NCBI GenBank assembly: GCA_050949055.1
Contig: JBMNFA010000002.1
Location: forward strand, 124,001-188,000
From: JAEZJZ01 sp050949055
Lineage (GTDB): Bacteria; Bacillota; UBA994; UBA5500
Reading direction: 5' to 3'
DNA length: 64,000 nt
Part shown: one piece after another, positions 57,967 to 64,000 of the stretch
How positions within the stretch are numbered: position 1 is the stretch's first letter
Layout of the letters: each line of letters begins with the position of its first letter
Notes under the pieces: generated by a model
What the model was told of the DNA's origin: nothing
Database searches by the model: none
What the model saw: only the letters and a program-made list of their open reading frames with translations
Made by a program: the position numbers and the translations under genes

Positions 57967-58102
57967 ATCAAGAGTTGGCCATGCTAATGCCTTTATGCGG
58001 GGCTCGCTGGGTGGTTGATAGACAATGCCTAAGCACGCATAGCCTGACTGAACAGCGCGAGCATGGTTTTTAATGGAGACGCAGGCATCCTGCTTGTTTT
58101 GT

Positions 58103-59446
58103 TCAATTCTTTACTGTGCTTCTGCCCATGTTCGCTGGGCTGAGCCAGATGTCCACTTCCTCCGGCTCTCCAATCGGCAGCAACAGGTCAGAAGCGAAGA
58201 TCGGCCTGACGTTCTGCGTTTGGAGCAGGCGTGCTACCTCCAGCCAAAGAGCAGGGTTGTCTGCGGGCAACAGGTCTATCGCTTCCAGCAGCACTATGCT
58301 GCGCTGGGGTGGTCTTGACTGTAAAATCTGTGTGAGCTGTCCCAAAAGCTGGTTGCGACTGCTGGCGCTAACCACTCCACTCACTTGGTACTGGCACCGC
58401 CGCTGCAGCGACGGAGCACCGATAGCCAGGGTGGTGCGCTCGGGAGGCGAGTCTTCTAGCGTCCACCAGCAATCGGCTGCTGGTGAGCCGTGAGCGTCCG
58501 CCTGCTCGCGGACCAGCACGTCGTGTCCGGCCTGCCTAATTTGTTCCGCTGCACTCTGCCACTGAGTGGAACGGCTGTCCAACAGAAAGGTCAAAGGGAG
58601 GGGAGAGGCCAAGTAATGCGCCCAACTGGCCGGTTTCTCAGCGTCTACCGGAAGAATCAGCAATAGATCATGATCATGGCAGGAGAGATCCACTTCCGCG
58701 GCTGTGTCACCCTGCAAGAAATCGGCGATACCCAGGACCAAGTTGACTGCAAAGGCTTGCTGAAACTCTTTGTCGGTGAGCAGGCGCAGGTCGGTGGCAT
58801 TGCTCAAGAAGCCCGCTTCCACCAATACACCCATCGTTTTTGTGTGGCGCAATAGAAAGTAGTCGGCCGTCGTCGCCACGTGCGGCCTTTGGGTGGCCCC
58901 GAAGGGCTGCAGGTTCATGCGATTGAGCCGTGTCTGGATTGCTGCAGCCAGAGGCCCAGCAGATGGGCTGTCGGGATGGTAGTAGACTATCGGCCCCCGG
59001 CTGCTAGGGTGGCCAGGGGCAGAATTGCAGTGCAGGCTGATGAAGAGGTCGCAGTCTGCACTATCGATGATCTCCACGCGTCTGGACAAGTCCTCCCGGT
59101 GGCGGCCCACGTATATTTCTCCAGAGCGACTGAGCTCACGATCTGTCTCCCTGGTCATCAGTACTTCCGCACCCATGCTTTGCAGCAGTTGACGCGTAGC
59201 CAACCCCAACTGCAAGTTGACATCCTTTTCCAGGTGTCGTCCCGCGACTTGCGTCCCATCATCAACCCCGCCATGCCCAGGGTCGATAGCGATCCTTACT
59301 CCACGCAACGGAGGAGCGAGCAAACGCGAAATTGTCATTTCCGTCCTTTGTCCTACTGCTAACACGCCACAGAATGCGACCACCAGCAACAAAAGCCTGA
59401 TGCCCTTCCACACTGACAGGTTCACCTCACCCTCACTGACATACAT
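58103..59446 (-). CDS. N-acetylmuramoyl-L-alanine amidase (CwlD-type) with an extra C-terminal domain
   Basis: 447 residues. After an N-terminal membrane anchor (about residues 12-32) comes an amidase_3 domain (about 50-230): IAIDPGHGGVDDG with a zinc His, the Glu in HLEKDVNLQL, ISLHCNSAP with the second zinc His, and LVEAGFLSN with the catalytic Glu. This is the spore-cortex CwlD layout. About 190 further residues follow (LTFLLDSRSTQWQSAAEQIRQAGHDVLVREQ and onward), reminiscent of divergent polysaccharide deacetylase (YibQ-like) proteins but without clear metal ligands. The exact start is uncertain: ATG 59446 or GTG 59413 (behind GGTGAGGTG). Confidence 0.8.
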   Translation of the reverse strand: MYVSEGEVNLSVWKGIRLLLLVVAFCGVLAVGQRTEMTISRLLAPPLRGVRIAIDPGHGGVDDGTQVAGRHLEKDVNLQLGLATRQLLQSMGAEVLMTRETDRELSRSGEIYVGRHREDLSRRVEIIDSADCDLFISLHCNSAPGHPSSRGPIVYYHPDSPSAGPLAAAIQTRLNRMNLQPFGATQRPHVATTADYFLLRHTKTMGVLVEAGFLSNATDLRLLTDKEFQQAFAVNLVLGIADFLQGDTAAEVDLSCHDHDLLLILPVDAEKPASWAHYLASPLPLTFLLDSRSTQWQSAAEQIRQAGHDVLVREQADAHGSPAADCWWTLEDSPPERTTLAIGAPSLQRRCQYQVSGVVSASSRNQLLGQLTQILQSRPPQRSIVLLEAIDLLPADNPALWLEVARLLQTQNVRPIFASDLLLPIGEPEEVDIWLSPANMGRSTVKN

Positions 59447-59637
59447 ACTGCCTTTCCCGCCGGGAGTAGAACCTGCGAACCTATGAACCGGATCAGCGTT
59501 TGAATGCTTATTAAATTTCTCAGTGACCACATATTTTGGCACGGGATTGCTAAAGATAGAAATTCCCCCTGAAATTCTGCAACATGCTTCCGCGCCTGGA
59601 CGGGAAGCCTAAGCAATGAAAGGGGGAATCAAAAAAA

Positions 59638-59871
59638 ATGGCTAAAGGTAGTGACACCAGCGGACGTCAGTTGGTACCACAAGCTCATCAGGCACTGGAC
59701 AACATGAAGTACGAGATCGCTGCCGAACTGGGACTGCCTGTTTATCAAGGTTCTGAAGATTATTGGGGCAACCTCACTTCCCGTGACTGCGGCGCCGTCG
59801 GTGGAAAGATGGTTCGTCGCCTGATTCAGATGGCGGAAGAAGCGTTGGCCAACTCCCACACACAGTCATAA
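59638..59871 (+). CDS. alpha/beta-type small acid-soluble spore protein
   Basis: 77 residues. The two SASP motifs are clear: MKYEIAAELGL, containing the Glu-Ile germination protease cleavage region, and GNLTSRDCGAVGGKMVRRLI. In spores these proteins coat DNA and protect it from UV and heat; they are degraded at germination. A cysteine replaces the usual Asn of the SRxNG motif. GAAAGGGGGA lies upstream of ATG 59638. Expected sigma-G control could not be confirmed: CATATTT at 59530 lacks a good -35. Confidence 0.93.
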   Translation: MAKGSDTSGRQLVPQAHQALDNMKYEIAAELGLPVYQGSEDYWGNLTSRDCGAVGGKMVRRLIQMAEEALANSHTQS

Positions 59872-59883
59872 AGGACTGGCGAC

Positions 59884-59915
59884 AAAGAGGGCACAGGTTG
59901 CCCTCTTTTATCTTT
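59884..59915 (+). terminator. terminator of the SASP gene
   Basis: AAAGAGGGC / GCCCTCTTTT hairpin, with the T-tract in the 3' arm followed by ATCTTT. Confidence 0.85.
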
Positions 59916-59927
59916 GCCAACAAAAAG

Positions 59928-59991
59928 CCGTGCTACACCGGACGTGTACGCTGTAACATGGTTACAGCGGGGCGTGTACAGTGTAGCACGG
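59928..59991. repeat. nested double-core palindrome (family B, copy 3)
   Basis: Outer arms CCGTGCTACAC (59928-59938) and GTGTAGCACGG (59981-59991); inner arms TGTAAC-ATG-GTTACA (59952-59966). Two core-like segments, CGGACGTGTACGC and GCGGGGCGTGTACA, lie between outer and inner arms in the same orientation. Confidence 0.75.
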
Positions 59992-60185
59992 AAGCGCTAG
60001 TATAGGGCGAGTGTCTACAGTCACGAGTTCACCTCGAAGTGCCAACTATTCTCAGCGAACAACTGGTCAACGGCAACTTAAGCAAAACAGCAATGATGCC
60101 GAAGTCACTATCATGAATAAAAGCCATGCTGGCTCCATTGCTGATGCTTCATCCGATTCTCGAGAAAAACTGTCAGTTCGATAAT

Positions 60186-60260
60186 CGAAGGATACAGGGT
60201 ACACGTCCCGTTGTATCCTTCGGGTAGCGAGGGATACCGGGTGCGGGTCCCGGTGGCCCA
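60186..60260. repeat. palindromic element (family B, copy 4) and adjacent variant
   Basis: Arms CGAAGGATACA (60186-60196) and TGTATCCTTCG (60212-60222) enclose GGGTACACGTCCCG, the reverse complement of the family core. A degenerate second unit follows (GGGATACCGGGTGCGGGTCC, about 60231-60250). The region 59872-60264 has no gene; the rest of it is unremarkable. Confidence 0.75.
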
Positions 60261-60264
60261 TGGG

Positions 60265-61191
60265 CTATGAGTTGGTGGCGGCCACCTGGGCGTCCTGCTG
60301 CAGGTATTCGATGCGCGGCCGATAGCCAATGCGGTCGAGCAGGGCGTTATATTCGTCGCTGGACAGTGAGCGGCCTTCGCCGGCCAAAGCCACCAGCATC
60401 GCTTCCAGCGCGTTGGTGGCAAAGGAGCGCCCGTTGATTTCCGGGGAGCCGGTGACCAACGCTCTGGCCTTTCGTTGCCGCAGCAACTCCACATCCTGTG
60501 CAGTCACGGTGTTGGTGACAATCACCTTGTTCTCCAGGCTATCTGGCATATAGCGACGAATGTAGTGAAAGTCCCCGGCGACCATCTCCGCCCACTGATA
60601 ATACTGACCAAACTTGGGGGTGATCTTTTCTTGTTTCTTTCCGGTGGGGTAAAGCCACTCGAAGGGAATGAATTTCAAGAATGGGCCGATCACCGAACCA
60701 TACCACCAGATGGTGGACAGCTTGCGCAAAGGAAGGTTGATGCCCAGTCCAAACATGAAGTCCCCGAAGATCACATCCGCCTGCATTTCCCATAAAGTCT
60801 CGGCCATTCCGAACCGGTCGACGGCCGACATCAACAGGGTCTTGGTTCCTTTCACCGGAAGGCCCTCGTCCTCCATGATGTGAAATGCTCTCCGTTCAAT
60901 AGTATCCTTTAGTCCGCTACCATCAACCAAAGGGGAACGGCTGACTGCCCGTGCCACCTGGGCAGAACCTCTCAACGGATAGGCTTTCCCGGCAGCATGC
61001 ACATGCAGCTTGATGCCACCGATTCCGATTGCGTCCACCTGGCCGTCCAGCTGGTGCAAGAGGTTAAGCAGTTTGTTCCAGTCTCCATCTGTGCCAAGAC
61101 GCTCCATTCTGATTCTTTGACCCAGAAACTCTACTTCGCCAACGCTGTTGCGGGTCGATGAACCTAAGCTGACGCTGACCACCCGTTTCAT
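60265..61191 (-). CDS. conserved protein of unassigned function
   Basis: 308 residues. It starts MKRVVSVSLGSSTRNSVGEVEFLGQRIRMER and contains VDAIGIGGIKLHVHAAGKAY and VTGSPEINGRSFATNALEAML. I recall related clostridial proteins carrying the annotation quinate 5-dehydrogenase, but no nucleotide-binding glycine motif convincing for a dehydrogenase is visible, so that name should not be trusted. The GSS and GIGGI segments suggest a sugar-kinase-like or phosphate-binding fold, only loosely. ATG 61191 follows AGGAGG at a spacing of 8. It stands alone, divergent from the GNAT genes. Confidence 0.7.
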   Translation of the reverse strand: MKRVVSVSLGSSTRNSVGEVEFLGQRIRMERLGTDGDWNKLLNLLHQLDGQVDAIGIGGIKLHVHAAGKAYPLRGSAQVARAVSRSPLVDGSGLKDTIERRAFHIMEDEGLPVKGTKTLLMSAVDRFGMAETLWEMQADVIFGDFMFGLGINLPLRKLSTIWWYGSVIGPFLKFIPFEWLYPTGKKQEKITPKFGQYYQWAEMVAGDFHYIRRYMPDSLENKVIVTNTVTAQDVELLRQRKARALVTGSPEINGRSFATNALEAMLVALAGEGRSLSSDEYNALLDRIGYRPRIEYLQQDAQVAATNS

Positions 61192-61342
61192 CGACGGCCA
61201 CCTCCTCTTGTGCACAAAAATGTGCTAATCCCTTACGATTATTCTATCGCGCCAAGATTTTACTGTCAAACCGGGTTTGCTTTTTGTGCGGCCTGGCTTT
61301 AAGCTAGTCCTGGAAACGCTTGTTTTGGGAGGAGATAACGCA

Positions 61343-61855
61343 GTGACTGGGGGCTTGCAGCTGCGGGAGTTTCGGCCAGGGGATGCCTGGCTGCTGGCAG
61401 TACTGGCGGAGGACCCGGAGGTGCACTACTTCGATGGTGATGCGATTGCCGGCGGGTGGAGCCAGACTGCGGGCGAACAGTTGGTGTGGGTGCCGGAACT
61501 GCACGGAGAAGTGCAGATCCAGCCCATCGGCGTCGTCGGTTGCCGGCTGGTCAATGGAAATCCGAAGGTGTACACGCTGGGCATCAATCTGCTGGCGGAG
61601 TGTCGGGGACTGGGGCTGGGCAAGCTGGTGATGCGTCAGGTGTTGCGGCGATTGTTTGGCGAACTGATGGCCGACCGGGTGGAGTTGTTGGTCAGAGACT
61701 ACAATCACAGGGCGATCTGCTGCTATCGGGCGGTCGGGTTCAGACAGGAGGGTTTGCGCCGCCATTGCGGTCAGCAGGCGGGCCTCATTTATGGCGAGAT
61801 GCTGATGGGTATATTGCGAGAGGAGTATCTGGGGCATGCAGCAGGTGACAGGTAA
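61343..61855 (+). CDS. GNAT family N-acetyltransferase
   Basis: 170 residues with the GNAT core: strand VYTLGINLLAE, then ECRGLGLGKLVMRQVL for acetyl-CoA pyrophosphate binding, and YNHRAICCYRAVGFRQEG at the C-terminal part. It is similar in outline to RimJ/RimL-type acetyltransferases. GTG 61343 has GGGAGGAG seven bases upstream. The next gene overlaps it by 20 bp, so the two acetyltransferases are co-translated. Substrate unknown. Confidence 0.85.
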   Translation: MTGGLQLREFRPGDAWLLAVLAEDPEVHYFDGDAIAGGWSQTAGEQLVWVPELHGEVQIQPIGVVGCRLVNGNPKVYTLGINLLAECRGLGLGKLVMRQVLRRLFGELMADRVELLVRDYNHRAICCYRAVGFRQEGLRRHCGQQAGLIYGEMLMGILREEYLGHAAGDR

Positions 61856-62714
61856 GTTGCCGATCAGCAGGTTACGCGCTGATCGGCTATCCACGCAGGC
61901 TCTTTGTGAGCTGTGGAACCAGGCTTTTGTCGATTACTTCGTACCGATGCAGCTCACCCGGGAACGCTTTATGGCTCTGGTGCGCCACGAGCTGGTATCC
62001 CTACCCGACTCGTTTGTGGCATTTGCAGGCGGACGGGCTGTGGGCCTGGCTTTGCTGGGCCTCAGGGCAGAAGGTCGGAAGACTGCGGGGTACGTGGCCG
62101 GAACTGCCGTGGTGCCGGATTATCGCCGCCAGGGGCTAGGCCGGATGCTGATGCAAGCTCTCTTGGATCAGGCCAAAGATCTGTCAGTAGGACGGATCAC
62201 TTTGACAGCTGTCAGCGAGAATGCCAGCGCTATCCAGCTCTATCAGCAGCTCGGGTTCAAGATTGTTCGTCATCTCACCTGCTGGGAGAAAACCCTGAGC
62301 AGAGGGCGGCGGCCAAAGCCTCCGGCGGAACTATCCTTGCAGCCGGTGTTGCCTCGTGAGGTGCGATCCCTCTGCAGCGCCTGCTACCGGCAAGCCCCCG
62401 AATGGCAGAATCGTCCGGATGGCGAGAAACTACAGTTGGCACAGGCGGTGCTGGCTCTGTGGAAGGACATTCCAGTGGGATACGCACTTTATGCTGGGAG
62501 GGACCCGCTGCACCTGTATCAGTTGGGAGTGCTCCCCGAGTGGCGACGGCAGGGCATTGGCAGGGAGCTGTTTCGGTACCTGAGCGCCGGCAAGCCTGCT
62601 GCCCAGCTGATCTATCTCAATCACCCACAGGAAGAGCCGGAAGCTGCCGCCTGGCTGCAGACAATGGGTTGTTCCATATTCCTCAAGCAAGTGGAGATGT
62701 TACTTTCTCTGTAA
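61836..62714 (+). CDS. tandem GNAT-domain acetyltransferase
   Basis: 292 residues containing two GNAT modules. The first (about residues 10-155) has a clear acetyl-CoA motif, VVPDYRRQGLGRMLMQ, and ASAIQLYQQLGF. The second (about 165-292) has LGVLPEWRRQGIGRELF. Tandem GNATs can have one active and one structural domain; here both keep the Q/RxxGxG/A loop. It overlaps the preceding GNAT gene and precedes the S9 peptidase by 36 bp. Confidence 0.85.
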   Translation: MQQVTGKLPISRLRADRLSTQALCELWNQAFVDYFVPMQLTRERFMALVRHELVSLPDSFVAFAGGRAVGLALLGLRAEGRKTAGYVAGTAVVPDYRRQGLGRMLMQALLDQAKDLSVGRITLTAVSENASAIQLYQQLGFKIVRHLTCWEKTLSRGRRPKPPAELSLQPVLPREVRSLCSACYRQAPEWQNRPDGEKLQLAQAVLALWKDIPVGYALYAGRDPLHLYQLGVLPEWRRQGIGRELFRYLSAGKPAAQLIYLNHPQEEPEAAAWLQTMGCSIFLKQVEMLLSL

Positions 62715-62750
62715 GGGAGCCGAATAAACATACGTGGGGGGATGAAACGA

Positions 62751-64000
62751 TGACCAAGCGTACGCTGCAGCCTGAGGACATTTATCGGCTGCGCACAGTG
62801 GGGGAAGCAGATGTTAGTCCCAATGGTCGCTACCTTGCCTATGTGGTGAAAGGCAGCGACCAGAAGTCAGACAAAGATCAGCGGAACATCTACTTGCTGG
62901 ATCTGCAGACAGAGCAAGCCAAGCGAATGACCAGCAGTGGCAAGGATCACTCTCCCTGTTTTTCTCCCGATGGATCCCGGCTGGCGTTCATCTCCGCTCG
63001 GTCCGGTCAGGATCAAATCTGGGTGCTGGAACTGGACGGGGGAGAGGCGTGGCATTTGCCGACGGAGGAAGCGGTGTCCGGGCTGCCCCACTGGTTTCCT
63101 GATGGCAGGCAAGTCGCCTATCAGGCCAGGGTGTTTCCTCATGATGCCGATTGGAATCCCTATCCCGGAGCACCGGCTGGCGATGGACAGCGTTTGGCCG
63201 ATTTGGTCAAATGCGCCCAGGATGAGACCAAGTCTGAGGACAAGACGCCGAAGAACGAAGTCAAGGTGATCACCCGGCTCCGCTATCGGGGAGACGGGAT
63301 GGGCTATTTTGGACATCAACGCCGCCATCTGTTTGTCACTGCGGTTCCCAGCCAAGCTCCCTTGGAGAATCTGCAGCCTGCTGGCCGGCAGATTACCACC
63401 GGAGACTGGGATTTTGGCGCGCCTGCCATTTCGCCCGATGGCCGCTATCTGGTGGCAGCAGCGAGACAAACTGCGGAAGCTGATTATGAGCCGAGCATGG
63501 ATCTGTGGCTTTACGTGTTGGAGACAGGAGAACAGCACTTGTTATATCAGGGCCCTGGACCCATCTCGCAACCCCTATGGTCGCCAGATGGTTCTGTGCT
63601 CAGTTTTGTCGGACACGACAACCGACAGAACGTCTCCACCAGCAGTGATCTCTGGCTCCTGCCGATCGCAGAATGGTTGGTAGAGCTAGAAGCCGGAAAA
63701 CGCCCGCCGGCGCTTGGTGTCACCGCTGCCAAAAACCTGACCAGGCCGCTGGACCGGCCGGTGGGTGCCCATGCGGGACCGGAATTGCGCCACGGCGGCA
63801 AAGTGATGTTCTGGGCTGGGCAACAGCTTTACTTCATCCTCTCCGATCGGGGCGCAGGTTGCATTTATGCTGTCGACAGCAGGGGAGAGCAGCTGAAACG
63901 CATCTTGGTCGACTATGATCAATCCATAACCAGTATCGCTGGCAATGGCGATGTCCTCGTGTTCGCTTCCTCCCAGCCGGACAAACCGGAAGAGCTGTTC
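62751..64000 (+). CDS. S9 family peptidase, N-terminal part (runs off the window)
   Basis: The frame is open from ATG 62751 to the right edge, giving 416 residues without a stop. Repeats of the type DVSPNGRYLAYVV, CFSPDGSRLAFISA, WFPDGRQVAYQA, AISPDGRYLVAAA and WSPDGSVLSFVG, each about 40-60 residues apart, are the beta-propeller of prolyl oligopeptidase/acylaminoacyl-peptidase proteins. The catalytic hydrolase domain would lie beyond 64000. GGGGGGA lies about 8 bases before the ATG. A propeller-only protein cannot be ruled out from this fragment. Confidence 0.85.

Noticed and set aside
59530..59536. Sigma-G -10 (CATATTT) for the SASP gene
   Set aside because: No TGAATA-like -35 is present at the correct distance; sigma-G control is likely from biology but not shown here.
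1..64000. tRNA, rRNA, tmRNA or complete insertion sequence
   Set aside because: No cloverleaf-type sequence, rRNA block, transposase gene or integrase was recognised in any intergenic region.

Overview
The window looks like a chromosomal segment of an endospore-forming, anaerobic-type Bacillota of the Clostridia lineage. The evidence is an alpha/beta-type small acid-soluble spore protein (59638-59871), a SpoIID-family protein, a BofC-like protein, a CwlD-type amidase, the SigI/RsgI pair and the SCIFF (six cysteines in forty-five) peptide with its radical SAM maturase. Base composition is moderately GC-rich, and TTG/GTG starts placed behind strong GGAGG sites are common. I see no rRNA, tRNA, CRISPR, phage or complete insertion sequence.

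Layout. 1-9000: SDR-type threonine dehydrogenase; a four-gene ECF sigma/anti-sigma/bactofilin-like/DUF4097 operon on the minus strand; lysS behind a lysine T-box; a cysteine desulfurase-like enzyme; an MFS transporter. 9000-21500: DegV protein, beta-propeller-like lipoprotein, a GDT1/UPF0016 transporter under a yybP-ykoY (Mn2+) riboswitch, an alpha-oxoamine synthase, a hydroxyacid dehydrogenase, an amidohydrolase, a phosphatase, two tandem CNNM/CBS proteins and a two-gene LysO lysine exporter. 21458-22100 holds no gene but carries a 70-bp tandem repeat built on short palindromes. 22100-31100: YhfC-like membrane protease, ylbF, ychF, nadE, yebC, bofC-like, ruvC-ruvA-ruvB, hemZ, queH. 31200-43500: a CadC-like repressor with a zinc/cadmium P-type ATPase carrying a very His-rich N-terminus, sigI-rsgI, a spoIID-like gene, queA-tgt, a TIGR04086 protein, a DUF72 protein and a NagZ-like lipoprotein. 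43600-52900 (mostly minus): msrA, a LexA-box-preceded DUF6504-dnaE operon, a MOP-superfamily transporter, and carB behind a perfect sigma-A promoter and a PyrR-type leader. 53000-64000: D-aminopeptidase, MBL-fold protein, glutaminase, an unknown small protein, SCIFF peptide and maturase, CwlD-type amidase fused to an extra domain, SASP, an unknown conserved protein, two GNAT genes and the start of an S9 peptidase that runs off the end.

How parts work together. queH, queA and tgt are all queuosine genes, ruvCAB is complete, and the bofC-ruv-queA-tgt order resembles the Bacillus/Clostridia order with cad and sigI-rsgI interposed. Several leaders are readable: lysine T-box, Mn2+ riboswitch, PyrR loop, CadC-type operator, LexA boxes and a candidate SigI promoter. 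Intergenic DNA is rich in small palindromic elements of at least four families (a 70-bp tandem unit; a GGGGACNGTCCCC core; a CGGGACGTGTACC core; a CTCCCCCAGTC...GAGGGGG element). In two of them a constant core sits between arms that differ from copy to copy yet pair with each other. All family assignments were made by reading the sequence; no database search was run.
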